NCBI RefSeq assembly: GCF_052118925.1
Contig: NZ_JBQKGG010000003.1
Location: 124,001-188,000, forward strand
Source: Lientehia sp934351765
GTDB lineage: Bacteria; Bacillota; Clostridia; Lachnospirales; Lachnospiraceae
Length of the DNA: 64,000 bases
Direction: 5' to 3'
Shown here: piece by piece, positions 43,829 to 53,603 of the stretch
Layout of the letters: each line of letters starts with the position of its first letter
Position numbering within the stretch: the first letter of the stretch is position 1
Program-made: the position numbers and the translations under genes
The notes under the pieces: generated by a model
What the model saw: only the letters and a program-made list of their open reading frames with translations
The model's database searches: none
What the model was told of the DNA's origin: nothing

Positions 43829-45205
43829 ATGAGTAAACCGAGCATGGAGGAGCAGTTAAAAAGCGGAAAGATCCTGCCGCTCCTGTTAAAGCTGGCAATT
43901 CCCGGCACCATTGCCCAGATCGTCAATGCGTTGTACAGCATGGTGGACCGGATCTTCATCGGCCGCATGGAGGGCGTCGGCTTGACGGCCCTTGCGGGAC
44001 TGGGGCTTACCATGCCCATCATTCAGATCATTTCGGCGTTCAGCTATCTGATCGGCCGGGGCGGCGCACCGCTTCTTTCTATAAAATTAGGGGAGAGCGA
44101 CCGCGAAACAGCCGCGAAGCTCCAGGGACTTTCTCTGAGTCTCCTGCTGATTCTGGGCGCTGTTCTGACAGCGGTATTCTATGTGTTCTGTGATCCGATC
44201 CTGCGTCTGTTCGGCGCCAGCGCCGAGGCACTTCCCTATGCCTCTTCCTATCTGAAAATATATGTTCTGGGAACGATCCCGGTCATGATCAGCCTTGGAA
44301 TGAATTCGTTTCTGAACGCCCAGGGGCAGGCTCTTTACGGGACTGTGACCGTGGTGATCGGTGCGCTCTTAAATCTGATCCTGGATCCGATCTTTATTTA
44401 CAAGCTTCACATGGGGATCGCCGGAGCCGCGCTGGCAACGCTGATCTCCCAGACCGTTTCCGCCATCTGGGTGCTGTATCTTTTAGTGTTTTCCAGACGG
44501 CTTTCGGTACGGATCAGGTTCAAAAACATGGCGCTCAGCTGGTTCCATACAAAAAAGATCTGCGCCCTCGGTGTTTCGACTTTTATCTTTCTGTTCAATG
44601 AGAGTGTGGTTCAGATCCTGGTCAATCTGCTTTTACGCTACTGGAGCCCGGACAGTGCCTCCGGAGATCTGTATATTGGCTGCATGACCATTGTTTACAG
44701 CATGTCCCAGATCTTTTTCATGCCGCTTCAGGGAATTACCCAGGGCGCACAGCCCATTGTGGGCTACTGTATGGGTGCTTCTGATTACGGCCGTATGAAG
44801 AAAACGATCCATTATGCCCGGATCTGTTCTCTGACCTGCTCGGTGACACTGTGGCTGGTCTATATGCTCTTCCCCGGGCAGGTGGCAGCACTGTTTACCA
44901 ATGATGGAGCACTTCTGGCAGCCTGTACCACCTCGATCCGTATTGCGTTCTGCATGAACTTTGTGATCGGTATGCAGATGGTGAACCAGCACATGTTCAT
45001 CGCCATGGGAAATGCCAAGTATTCCCTGATCTTCGGACTTATGCGGAAGATCTTCGTACTGGTGCCGCTGGTTCTGGTGTTCCCGTTCTTTATGGGCGTC
45101 ATGGGCGTGTTCCTGGCAGAGCCCGTGTCCAATGTGATCACGGTAACAGTGACTTATCTTGTATTTACAAGGTACATCAACGGACTGGAGAGGGAGGCTT
45201 TATGA
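43829..45205 (+). CDS. MATE family efflux transporter (third of four)
   Basis: The 458-residue protein has the MepA-like start, KSGKILPLLLKLAIPG, and a RIFIGRMEGVGLTALAGLGL segment in helix 2. Twelve helices in two halves are expected. GAPLLSIKLGES marks the first inter-helix loop. Drug or metabolite exporter of unknown specificity. Its last codons overlap the next gene's start (ATGA), so the small anchored protein downstream is translationally coupled. Confidence 0.92.
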   Translation: MSKPSMEEQLKSGKILPLLLKLAIPGTIAQIVNALYSMVDRIFIGRMEGVGLTALAGLGLTMPIIQIISAFSYLIGRGGAPLLSIKLGESDRETAAKLQGLSLSLLLILGAVLTAVFYVFCDPILRLFGASAEALPYASSYLKIYVLGTIPVMISLGMNSFLNAQGQALYGTVTVVIGALLNLILDPIFIYKLHMGIAGAALATLISQTVSAIWVLYLLVFSRRLSVRIRFKNMALSWFHTKKICALGVSTFIFLFNESVVQILVNLLLRYWSPDSASGDLYIGCMTIVYSMSQIFFMPLQGITQGAQPIVGYCMGASDYGRMKKTIHYARICSLTCSVTLWLVYMLFPGQVAALFTNDGALLAACTTSIRIAFCMNFVIGMQMVNQHMFIAMGNAKYSLIFGLMRKIFVLVPLVLVFPFFMGVMGVFLAEPVSNVITVTVTYLVFTRYINGLEREAL

Positions 45206-45744
45206 AAAAATTGTTTATTGGCCTGATATCCTGCGTTGCCGGACTGCTAATCATTTTGAGTGTGATGGGTTCTTATAAAAAAAGAAAGCAGGCAGAGGAT
45301 AGATGTTTAGCATTGACGACATTAGAATCACCGGACATGATTTATCTGGAGAAAGACAATCGGAAGGTAATGATATCTGCCGGCGATTCGGAATACGAGG
45401 AGATTCACCAGCTTGTGTCGGACTGCTGGGAAAACAGCTTGAAAAACGGAAAACTGGAATTTGTGTTATTATCGTATATCACAGAACCGGAAGAGGATAC
45501 GATTCGACTGACGTATCATTATGATTCGCCGATCTTATGGCAGCGTTATGGCACGGATGGGATGGTAATCGAGGCAGATACGTATACATTTTTTCCGTTT
45601 TATAAGCCGTATGCAGAGAATGCAGTGATTTCCGAAAAGCAAAACTATACAACAGAAGCATATGTGATCCGATTTCATGCAAGTGAAGAACTGAGGGAGA
45701 AGCTCACGGAAATCTGGACAGATCATGCGGAAGCTCTTGGATAG
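45202..45744 (+). CDS. Membrane-anchored protein coupled to a MATE exporter, unknown function
   Basis: The 180-residue protein has an N-terminal membrane helix or lipoprotein-type signal (about 5-24; Cys11 lies inside but is not in a clear lipobox) and an exported domain. The domain starts with LESPDMIYLEKDNRKVMISA and has an acidic helix near 72-87. I do not recognise a family. It shares the overall plan of the proteins at 42086 and 61388. Its ATG overlaps the MATE stop, suggesting a functional link. Confidence 0.65.
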   Translation: MKKLFIGLISCVAGLLIILSVMGSYKKRKQAEDRCLALTTLESPDMIYLEKDNRKVMISAGDSEYEEIHQLVSDCWENSLKNGKLEFVLLSYITEPEEDTIRLTYHYDSPILWQRYGTDGMVIEADTYTFFPFYKPYAENAVISEKQNYTTEAYVIRFHASEELREKLTEIWTDHAEALG

Positions 45745-45849
45745 AACATTCAGCCGGCCGGTCCGGGTGGGCCGTGAAAAGCGATTTTTTCGGAGTTTTT
45801 GTGCATTTTCCTGTCTGTTTCCCCCTTGACTTTTCTTCCGCCCGCTTCT

Positions 45850-46106
45850 ATAATGAAAAACGATAGGCAAAATGCCCAGACGGAGACAGTAGGCCGGCAG
45901 GAAAGTCACAGAGACCCGGGGACAGGTGGGAGCCCGGGATGAGTAATGGCGGACTGAAGATCACTCCCGAGCAGCAGGCTGAAGAACAAAGTAGGCCGGG
46001 CCGGTTTCCCCCGTTAAAAGGAGCGTGTATGACCGGAAACGGTGTACGCAGAACAGGTGGTAACACGAAGAATAAGCTTCGTCCTTTTCTGGACGGAGCT
46101 TTTTAT
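45850..46106 (+). promoter_or_regulatory. T-box leader for isoleucine, upstream of ileS
   Basis: The T-box sequence CAGGTGGTAACACG lies at 46054-46067 and the terminator at 46074-46106, pairing AGCTTCGTCC with GGACGGAGCT before TTTTTAT. A likely specifier ATC (Ile) occurs in GAAGATCACTCC at 45960-45962, in the expected part of stem I. Uncharged tRNA-Ile would pair there and with the T-box bulge, allowing read-through into ileS. The distal stem I boundaries are approximate. Confidence 0.85.
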
Positions 46107-46141
46107 GTTAGCAGGATTCCGTTGGAATTCCTGCTAACATA
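46104..46141. repeat. 38-bp perfect palindrome between the T-box and ileS
   Basis: TATGTTAGCAGGA and its exact reverse complement TCCTGCTAACATA flank TTCCGTTGGAAT, which contains its own TTCC/GGAA stem. It begins within the terminator tail. No gene is present. Confidence 0.85.
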
Positions 46142-46240
46142 AAAGCCCTGCCGGGCGGGATCGCACTGCGGCGCAGAGGAAGCATGCCGCGAGAGCGGCG
46201 CGCCGCAGGCGAAGAATGTGCCAAGGCACATTCTTATCGT
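46142..46240. repeat. GC-rich composite hairpin block before ileS
   Basis: CTGCGGCG (about 46166) and CGCCGCAG (about 46201) form an outer stem with a GCCGCGAGAGCGGC inner palindrome. It is followed by AAGAATGTGCC/GGCACATTCTT with a 2-base loop (46212-46235). The last looks like a second terminator. Such density of hairpins between a T-box and its gene is unusual. Confidence 0.6.
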
Positions 46241-46279
46241 ATATTTATCGGATTTATTTAATCTATCAGGAGGTATACT

Positions 46280-49200
46280 ATGTATAACAAAGTCCCCACA
46301 AACATGAATTTTGTGGAACGGGAAAAGAAGGTCGGAGAGTTCTGGAAAGAGAACGAGATCTTCGAGAAGAGTATTGAAAACCGGAAGAAGGGTGAAACCT
46401 ATACCTTTTATGATGGCCCGCCGACTGCAAACGGCAAGCCCCATATCGGTCATGTGCTGACCCGTGTTATCAAGGATATGATTCCCCGTTACCGTACCAT
46501 GAAGGGGTATATGGTACCCAGAAAGGCCGGCTGGGATACCCACGGACTTCCCGTTGAGCTGGAAGTCGAGAAGATGCTGGGACTGGACGGAAAGGAGCAG
46601 ATCGAGCAGTACGGTCTGGAGCCGTTCATCGAGCATTGTAAGGAGAGCGTCTGGAAATACAAGGGCATGTGGGAGAAATTCTCGGATACCGTCGGATTCT
46701 GGGCGGATATGGAGCATCCTTACGTAACGTATGATAATGATTTCATCGAGTCCGAGTGGTGGGCATTAAAGAAGATCTGGGATAAGAAGCTGTTATACAA
46801 GGGCTTCAAGATCGTACCCTATTGCCCTCGCTGCGGAACTCCGCTGTCCAGCCATGAGGTTGCCCAGGGCTACAAGGATGTCAAGGAACGTTCCGCCGTT
46901 GTCCGCTTTAAGGTAAAGGACGAGGACGCCTATTTCCTGGCATGGACGACGACTCCCTGGACGCTGCCCTCCAACATCGCCCTCTGCGTAAACCCCGATG
47001 AGGACTATGCAAAGGTCAAGGCGGCAGACGGATATACCTATTATATGGCGACCGCGCTTCTGGACACCGTTCTCGGAAAGCTCGGAAAAGACGGTGCTCC
47101 TGCGTATGAAGTGCTGGAGACCTATAAGGGCAGGGATCTGGAATACAAGGAATATGAGCCGTTATTTGAGTGTGCGAAGAATGTGGCAGACAAGCAGCAT
47201 AAGAAGGCATTCTTTGTGTTATGTGATACGTATGTTACGATGGGCGACGGTACCGGCGTGGTTCATATCGCTCCGGCATTCGGTGAAGATGATGCCCGTG
47301 TATGCAGAAAGTACGGCAATATGCCGTTTGTACAGCTGGTTGACGGAAAAGGTGACATGACCGCAGATACACCGTTCGCCGGACTGTTTGTCAAGGATGC
47401 CGATCCCAAGGTGCTGCAGTGGCTGGACGAGAGAGGACAGCTTTTCGATGCGCCCAAGTTCGAGCACAGCTATCCTCATTGCTGGAGATGCGGAACGCCT
47501 CTGATCTACTATGCGCGTGAGTCCTGGTTCATCAAGATGACCGAGGTAAAGGAGCACCTGATCCGCAATAACAACACTATCAACTGGATTCCCGAGAGCA
47601 TCGGAAAGGGACGGTTCGGCGACTGGCTGGAGAACGTTCAGGACTGGGGCCTTTCCAGAAACCGTTACTGGGGAACTCCTTTAAATATCTGGGAATGTGA
47701 GTGCGGCTGCCAGCATTCCATCGGAAGCATTGAGGAGCTGAAGAGCATGTCTCCCAACTGCCCCGACAATATTGAGCTGCACCGTCCTTACATTGATGAT
47801 GTGACCATCACCTGCCCCGACTGCGGAAAGCAGATGCATCGTGTTCCCGAGGTGATCGACTGCTGGTTCGATTCCGGTTCCATGCCGTTCGCACAGCATC
47901 ATTATCCCTTTGAGAACGAGGATCTGTTCAAGCAGCAGTTCCCGGCACAGTTTATCTCCGAGGCTGTTGACCAGACAAGAGGCTGGTTCTACTCCCTCCT
48001 TGCCATCTCCACCTTGCTGTTCGACAAGGCGCCTTATGAGAACGTAATCGTTCTGGGCCATGTTCAGGATGAGAACGGCCAGAAGATGAGCAAGTCCAAG
48101 GGCAACGCGGTAGATCCCTTCGATGCACTGGAAACCTACGGAGCCGATGCAATCCGCTGGTATTTCTACATCAACAGCGCACCCTGGCTGCCCAACCGGT
48201 TCCATGGCAAGGCGGTTATGGAGGGACAGAGAAAGTTCCTGGGAACCTTATGGAACACCTACGCATTCTTTGTCCTGTATGCGAATATTGATAACTTTGA
48301 CGCAACAAAATATACACTGGACTACACGAAGCTGTCTGTTATGGACAAATGGATCCTGTCCAAGATGAACAGCATGGTCAAGGCTGTGGACGACAACCTG
48401 GCAAACTACCGGATTCCCGAAGCGGCAAGAGCACTTCAGGAGTTCGTGGATGATCTGTCCAACTGGTATGTAAGAAGAAGCCGTGAGCGTTTCTGGGCAA
48501 AGGGCATGGGACAGGATAAGATCAATGCCTACATGACCCTCTACACTGCACTGGTAACGGTCAGCAAGGCAGCGGCACCCATGATTCCGTTCATGACCGA
48601 GGATATTTACCGCAACCTGGTCTGCTCCATCGACAAGACCGCGCCCGAAAGCGTTCATCTGTGTGACTTCCCCACCGTATGTGAGGAGCATATAGACAAG
48701 GAGCTGGAGGATAACATGGAGCATGTCCTGAAGGTTGTTGTCATGGGACGTGCATGCAGAAATACCGCCAATATCAAGAATCGTCAGCCCATTGGCAAGA
48801 TGTTTGTGAAGGCACTGTTCACGCTTCCGGAGTTCTACGAGGAGATCGTGGAGGATGAGCTGAATGTGAAGAAGGCTGTATTCACCGATGATGTGCGTGA
48901 GTTCACAACCTATACCTTCAAGCCTCAGATGCGGACGGTAGGACCGAAGTACGGAAAGCTGTTAGGTCAGATCAAGGCAGCACTCTCCGGTCTGGACGGC
49001 AATGCAGCCATGGATGAGCTTAATGAAAAGGGCTTCTTATCCATGAGCATCGGCGGAACGGAAGTAACTCTCGGAAAAGAAGATCTGCTCATCGACATGA
49101 CTCAGAAGGAGGGCTATGTGACCGAAGCAGATAAGGAAGTAACCGTGGTTATGGACACCAACTTGACGCCGGAGCTGATCGAGGAGGGCTTTGTCCGCGA

Positions 49201-49438
49201 GATCATCAGCAAGATCCAGACCATGAGAAAGGAAGCCGGCTTCGAGGTCATGGACCAGATCAATCTGTATCAGGATGAGAACGAGAAGATCGCCGGAATC
49301 CTGAAGGATTACACCGATCAGATCAAATCTGAGGTCCTGGCAAAGAATATTTACATCGGAAAGATCGCCGGATACGAAAAAGACTGGAATATTAACGGCG
49401 AACATGTTATGCTTGGTGTGGAGAAAGCGACTGTTTAA
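46280..49438 (+). CDS. ileS: Isoleucyl-tRNA synthetase, type 2-like
   Basis: The 1052-residue class I synthetase has the HIGH motif PHIGHVLT near 54 and KMSKSKGN near 602. The CP1 editing domain, with HIAPAFGEDD, lies at about 330. The zinc-binding CPRCGTPLSSHE near 187 and the length match the eukaryote-like type 2 IleRS, which is naturally tolerant of mupirocin, rather than the 920-residue type 1. The ribosome binding site is AGGAGGT. Expression is controlled by the upstream isoleucine T-box. Type assignment is by motif reading and length. Confidence 0.92.
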   Translation: MYNKVPTNMNFVEREKKVGEFWKENEIFEKSIENRKKGETYTFYDGPPTANGKPHIGHVLTRVIKDMIPRYRTMKGYMVPRKAGWDTHGLPVELEVEKMLGLDGKEQIEQYGLEPFIEHCKESVWKYKGMWEKFSDTVGFWADMEHPYVTYDNDFIESEWWALKKIWDKKLLYKGFKIVPYCPRCGTPLSSHEVAQGYKDVKERSAVVRFKVKDEDAYFLAWTTTPWTLPSNIALCVNPDEDYAKVKAADGYTYYMATALLDTVLGKLGKDGAPAYEVLETYKGRDLEYKEYEPLFECAKNVADKQHKKAFFVLCDTYVTMGDGTGVVHIAPAFGEDDARVCRKYGNMPFVQLVDGKGDMTADTPFAGLFVKDADPKVLQWLDERGQLFDAPKFEHSYPHCWRCGTPLIYYARESWFIKMTEVKEHLIRNNNTINWIPESIGKGRFGDWLENVQDWGLSRNRYWGTPLNIWECECGCQHSIGSIEELKSMSPNCPDNIELHRPYIDDVTITCPDCGKQMHRVPEVIDCWFDSGSMPFAQHHYPFENEDLFKQQFPAQFISEAVDQTRGWFYSLLAISTLLFDKAPYENVIVLGHVQDENGQKMSKSKGNAVDPFDALETYGADAIRWYFYINSAPWLPNRFHGKAVMEGQRKFLGTLWNTYAFFVLYANIDNFDATKYTLDYTKLSVMDKWILSKMNSMVKAVDDNLANYRIPEAARALQEFVDDLSNWYVRRSRERFWAKGMGQDKINAYMTLYTALVTVSKAAAPMIPFMTEDIYRNLVCSIDKTAPESVHLCDFPTVCEEHIDKELEDNMEHVLKVVVMGRACRNTANIKNRQPIGKMFVKALFTLPEFYEEIVEDELNVKKAVFTDDVREFTTYTFKPQMRTVGPKYGKLLGQIKAALSGLDGNAAMDELNEKGFLSMSIGGTEVTLGKEDLLIDMTQKEGYVTEADKEVTVVMDTNLTPELIEEGFVREIISKIQTMRKEAGFEVMDQINLYQDENEKIAGILKDYTDQIKSEVLAKNIYIGKIAGYEKDWNINGEHVMLGVEKATV

Positions 49439-49518
49439 GAGCGACATCTGGGGTTACACCGATGGGGCCGCGAATAAAATGTTCAGTCGGGGGGCTGAAA
49501 TGACCAAAGGAGGTAATC

Positions 49519-51981
49519 ATGTCCAGCTATCAGTTTAATAAGGAACAGTTCAAGCAGGAAGTAGTCAGTAATGTAAAGAATCTTTACCGCAAGACCATTT
49601 CCGATGCGACACCGGCACAGGTGTTCCAGGCAGTAGCCTACGCTGTGAAGGATGTCATCATCGATGAATGGATTGCAACCCATAAGCAGTATGTGGAGCA
49701 GGACGCCAAGACCCTGTATTACATGTCCATGGAGTTCCTCATGGGCAGAGCCCTTGGCAATAATATCATCAATATCCGCGCCAGAGAAGGGATCCGCGAG
49801 GCACTCGATGAGCTTGGCTTTGATCTCAATGTGATCGAGGACCAGGAGCGTGATCCGGCTCTCGGAAACGGCGGCCTCGGCCGTCTGGCGGCTTGTTTCC
49901 TGGATTCCCTGGCAACTCTGGGCTATGCGGCCTACGGCTGCGGAATCCGCTATAAGTACGGGATGTTCAAACAGGCCATCCGTGACGGCTTCCAGATCGA
50001 GGAGCCCGATGACTGGCTGAAGGACGGCAATCCGTTTGAAGTGCGCCGTGACGAATATGCCTGTGAGGTTAAGTTCGGAGGCTATGTAAAGACCGAATGG
50101 AGAGACGGAAGAAACTGGTATGTCCAGGAGGGCTATCAGTCTGTCCGTGCAGTGCCCTATGATCTTCCGATTGTCGGCTACGGCAACAACGTAGTCAACA
50201 GCCTGATGATCTGGGATGCAGAGCCCATCAACACCTTTAACCTGGATTCCTTTGATAAAGGCGATTATCTGAACGCCGTAGAGCAGGAGAACCTGGCAAA
50301 GAACATCGTTGAGGTTCTTTATCCCAATGATAACCATTATGCAGGAAAAGAGCTGCGGTTAAAGCAGCAGTACTTCTTTATTTCTGCCAGCGTGCAGCGT
50401 GCCATCAAGAAGTTCAAGGCACTGCACAGCGATATCCATGAGCTTCCGGAGAAGGTGATATTCCAGATGAACGATACCCATCCTTCAGTTGCCGTGGCAG
50501 AGCTGATGCGGATCCTGGTGGATGAAGAGGGTCTGGGCTGGGATGAAGCATGGGATATCACAACGAGAACCTGTGCGTACACCAACCATACCATCATGGC
50601 AGAGGCACTGGAAAAATGGCCCATCGACCTGTTCTCCAGACTGCTGCCCAGAATCTATCAGATCGTTCAGGAGATCGACCGCCGCTTCGTTCTTCAGATC
50701 CAGGAGCAGTATCCCGGAAATGAAGAGAAGATTCAGAAAATGGCGATCCTCCGCGACGGACAGGTAAAAATGGCTCATCTTGCCATTGTCGGAAGCTTTT
50801 CCGTCAACGGTGTGGCAGAGCTTCATACCGAGATCCTGAAGAAAGAGGTTCTGAAAGACTTCTATGAGATGACACCCTGGAAGTTCAATAATAAGACAAA
50901 CGGTATTACCCAGAGACGGTTCCTCCTTCACGGAGATGAGCTTCTCGCAGACTGGGTGACGAAGAAGATCGGAACGGACGAGTGGGTAACTGACCTGTCC
51001 AAGATCAAGGCGCTGGCCGGGTATGCGGACGATAAGAAGTCCCAGAAGGAATTCCAGGAGATCAAGTACAAGAACAAGGTACGTCTGGCCCGGTATATCA
51101 AGGAGCACAACGGCATCGATGTGGATCCCAATTCCATCTTCGATGTTCAGGTAAAGCGTCTCCATGAGTACAAGAGACAGCTCATGAACATCCTTCATGT
51201 CATGTATCTCTATAACCAGTTAAAGGACAATCCGGACATGGATATGGTGCCCAGAACCTTTATCTTCGGTGCCAAGGCTGCTGCCGGTTATAAGATCGCA
51301 AAGCTTACGATCAAGCTGATCAATTCAGTGGCCGATGTGATCAACAACGACAAGTCCATTGGCGGCAAGATCAAGGTCGTATTCATTGAGGACTACCGGG
51401 TTTCCAATGCGGAGATCATTTTTGCGGCAGCTGATGTCAGCGAGCAGATCTCCACAGCCAGCAAGGAGGCTTCCGGCACCGGCAACATGAAGTTCATGTT
51501 AAACGGTGCACTGACTCTGGGAACCATGGACGGCGCCAATGTGGAGATCGTGGAGGAAGTCGGAAAGGACAATGCATTTATCTTTGGCATGAGCGCCAAG
51601 GAGGTCATTGACCTGGAGAACAACGGCGGCTACAATCCCATGGATATCTTCAACAGTGACGCGGAGATCCGCCAGGTACTGATGCAGCTCATCAACGGCT
51701 TTTATTCACCGAAGGATCCCGAGCTGTTCCGTGACCTGTACAATTCTCTGCTGAATACCATGAGCACCAGCAAGGCGGATACGTACTTTATCTTAAAGGA
51801 TTTCCGTTCCTATGCAGATGCCCAGAAGCGTGTGGACACCGCTTACCGTGACAGGACCTGGTGGACAAAGGCTGCGATCCTCAATGTAGCCTGCTCCGGA
51901 AAGTTCAGCTCTGACCGGACCATCCAGCAGTATGTCGATGAGATCTGGCATCTGGATCCTGTGACAGTGACCATGGAGTAA
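49519..51981 (+). CDS. glgP: Glycogen/maltodextrin phosphorylase
   Basis: Splits alpha-1,4-glucans with phosphate to give glucose-1-phosphate. The 820-residue protein has the family start YYMSMEFLMGRALGNN near 72 and the pyridoxal-phosphate lysine in EASGTGNMKFMLNGAL near 658. GNGGLGRLAACFLDS lies near 116. Length and motifs fit GT35. The ATG has an AAAGGAGG site. It is preceded by ileS with an 80-base gap and appears to be transcribed separately or by read-through. Confidence 0.96.
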   Translation: MSSYQFNKEQFKQEVVSNVKNLYRKTISDATPAQVFQAVAYAVKDVIIDEWIATHKQYVEQDAKTLYYMSMEFLMGRALGNNIINIRAREGIREALDELGFDLNVIEDQERDPALGNGGLGRLAACFLDSLATLGYAAYGCGIRYKYGMFKQAIRDGFQIEEPDDWLKDGNPFEVRRDEYACEVKFGGYVKTEWRDGRNWYVQEGYQSVRAVPYDLPIVGYGNNVVNSLMIWDAEPINTFNLDSFDKGDYLNAVEQENLAKNIVEVLYPNDNHYAGKELRLKQQYFFISASVQRAIKKFKALHSDIHELPEKVIFQMNDTHPSVAVAELMRILVDEEGLGWDEAWDITTRTCAYTNHTIMAEALEKWPIDLFSRLLPRIYQIVQEIDRRFVLQIQEQYPGNEEKIQKMAILRDGQVKMAHLAIVGSFSVNGVAELHTEILKKEVLKDFYEMTPWKFNNKTNGITQRRFLLHGDELLADWVTKKIGTDEWVTDLSKIKALAGYADDKKSQKEFQEIKYKNKVRLARYIKEHNGIDVDPNSIFDVQVKRLHEYKRQLMNILHVMYLYNQLKDNPDMDMVPRTFIFGAKAAAGYKIAKLTIKLINSVADVINNDKSIGGKIKVVFIEDYRVSNAEIIFAAADVSEQISTASKEASGTGNMKFMLNGALTLGTMDGANVEIVEEVGKDNAFIFGMSAKEVIDLENNGGYNPMDIFNSDAEIRQVLMQLINGFYSPKDPELFRDLYNSLLNTMSTSKADTYFILKDFRSYADAQKRVDTAYRDRTWWTKAAILNVACSGKFSSDRTIQQYVDEIWHLDPVTVTME

Positions 51982-52012
51982 AAACAGAAAATAAATAAAA
52001 AAGCAAGTAACC

Positions 52013-52041
52013 GGCCCGCAGGAGAATGAATCCCTGCGGGC
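52013..52041 (+). terminator. Hairpin after glgP
   Basis: GCCCGCAGG and CCTGCGGGC form a near-perfect stem, 31 bases after the glgP stop. The T run follows only on the opposite strand, so the direction of termination is uncertain. Confidence 0.5.
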
Positions 52042-52119
52042 TGTGGTATCTGCAGAAAAATGCTCCGGGACGCTTTTTGCCCGGAGGAAGGAACGATACA
52101 GCACAGCGGGAGGGAGAGT

Positions 52120-53481
52120 ATGAAACAAACATCCAGAAAAACAGTGGATCTGACAGAGGGGGTGATCTGGAAGCAGCTGTTGTTTTTTGCCCTGCCTCTT
52201 CTTGGCTCCAGCCTGATCCAGCAGCTTTACAACACGGTGGATCTTTTGTTTGTGGGGAATCTGGTTGGAAAGAATGCTTCGGCGGCCGTCGGCTCCAGCG
52301 GGATTCTGGTGGCCTGCGTGGTGGGATTCTTTACCGGTGTCAGTGTGGGAGCCGGGGTGGTGACGGCACAGCGGATCGGCGCAGAGGATGTGGCCGGGAC
52401 AAAAAAGGCAATTCATACGGCTGTCTTTCTGGGACTTTTCGGCGGAGCGGTTCTGTCGGTGTTTGGAGTCCTTCTGGCTCCGGTGCTGCTTACCTGGCTT
52501 CATGTTCCGGAGGAGATTTTTTCGGACGCATCGGCCTATCTGCGGCTCTATTTTGGCGGACTGTTTTCCATTGTGACCTTTAACATGTGTGCCGGGATCA
52601 TCCGTGCCACGGGGAATTCCAGAGTGCCTATGGTGATCCAGCTGATCGGCGGAATCATCAATGTGGCTGTGGATGCCGTGTTTGTGGCAGGGCTGCGCTG
52701 GGGAGTCCTTGGAGCGGCCATGGCCACACTCCTGTCCCAGACGGCGGCAGCACTTCTGGCGTTTGCTTTTCTGCTTCGGGAGGAAGAACCGTATCGCCTG
52801 CATATCAGATGCATCAGGCCGGACCGGGACAGTGCAAAACGGATCCTTGCCATCGGCATACCGGCCGGGCTCCAGAGTCTGGTCATCGAGTTTTCCAATG
52901 TGCTGATCCAGTACCAGATCAACGGATTTGATGTGGATGCCATTGCGGCATTTGCTGTTTATTTTCAGGCGGAGCTTCCCATCTACTATCCCATTGCGGC
53001 TTTCGGACAGGCAGCCACAACGTTTTCCGGTCAGAATACCGGCGCAGGAAACATGAAACGGGTAAAGCAGGGGGCGCTGGTCTGTATTGCCATGGGAATC
53101 GGAGTCACCGTTATTACCTGTGGGCTGATGACCGTCTTTGCCCGTCCGATCTTCGGCCTCTTCAACAAAGAAGAGGCAGTGATCGCTTACGGTATCCAGG
53201 CGGCCCGCTATTCCTTCCCCTTTTACTGGATCTATGTGATTCATGAGGTCCTGGCCTGTACCATCCGCGGGACAGGAAAATCACTGCCGCCCATGCTCAT
53301 CATCTTAATGAATCTCTGTGTGATTCGAAGTATTCTGCTGTTCTGGATCATGTCCTTCTTCCACGACATCCGTGGGGTGGCCATTGTGTACCCCATTACC
53401 TGGGTACTGACCTCAACGGTGATGGTGCTGTACTACCGGTTTGGGCACTGGGAGAGGTTGACAGAAAAAATAGTTTTATAG
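52120..53481 (+). CDS. MATE family efflux transporter (fourth of four)
   Basis: The 453-residue protein starts with TEGVIWKQLLFFALPLLGSS and continues IQQLYNTVDLLFVGNLVG, a branch of MATE distinct from the other three in this window. Twelve helices in two halves. The frame is open to 52060, but GTG/ATG upstream lies inside the glgP 3' hairpin; ATG 52120 with GGGAGGGAGAG is the natural start. It ends at a strong terminator. Confidence 0.92.
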   Translation: MKQTSRKTVDLTEGVIWKQLLFFALPLLGSSLIQQLYNTVDLLFVGNLVGKNASAAVGSSGILVACVVGFFTGVSVGAGVVTAQRIGAEDVAGTKKAIHTAVFLGLFGGAVLSVFGVLLAPVLLTWLHVPEEIFSDASAYLRLYFGGLFSIVTFNMCAGIIRATGNSRVPMVIQLIGGIINVAVDAVFVAGLRWGVLGAAMATLLSQTAAALLAFAFLLREEEPYRLHIRCIRPDRDSAKRILAIGIPAGLQSLVIEFSNVLIQYQINGFDVDAIAAFAVYFQAELPIYYPIAAFGQAATTFSGQNTGAGNMKRVKQGALVCIAMGIGVTVITCGLMTVFARPIFGLFNKEEAVIAYGIQAARYSFPFYWIYVIHEVLACTIRGTGKSLPPMLIILMNLCVIRSILLFWIMSFFHDIRGVAIVYPITWVLTSTVMVLYYRFGHWERLTEKIVL

Positions 53482-53498
53482 TATAACTATATTAGTAG

Positions 53499-53537
53499 AA
53501 AAGGTACGCCGTTTCTTACGGTTGTACCTTTCTTTTG
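53499..53537 (+). terminator. Intrinsic terminator between the MATE gene and mgtE-2
   Basis: AAAGGTAC pairs with GTACCTTT and CCGT with ACGG inside, followed by CTTTTG. It lies 18 bases after the MATE stop. Confidence 0.88.
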
Positions 53538-53603
53538 TAAAACAGAAAATTTCCCGGAATTTATCAGTCTATAAAAGCAGAACAGCAGGAAAGAGGGAGG
53601 ACA

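Noticed and set aside
45939..46142. 67-codon frame in the ileS leader
   Set aside because: It lies in the T-box RNA and palindromes; explained by RNA structure.
49483..50337. 284-codon open frame on the minus strand
   Set aside because: It is antisense to glgP, which has full family motifs; no ribosome binding site and no sensible protein.
51793..53244. 483-codon minus-strand frame
   Set aside because: Shadow of glgP and the MATE gene; His/Arg-rich composition typical of antisense frames.
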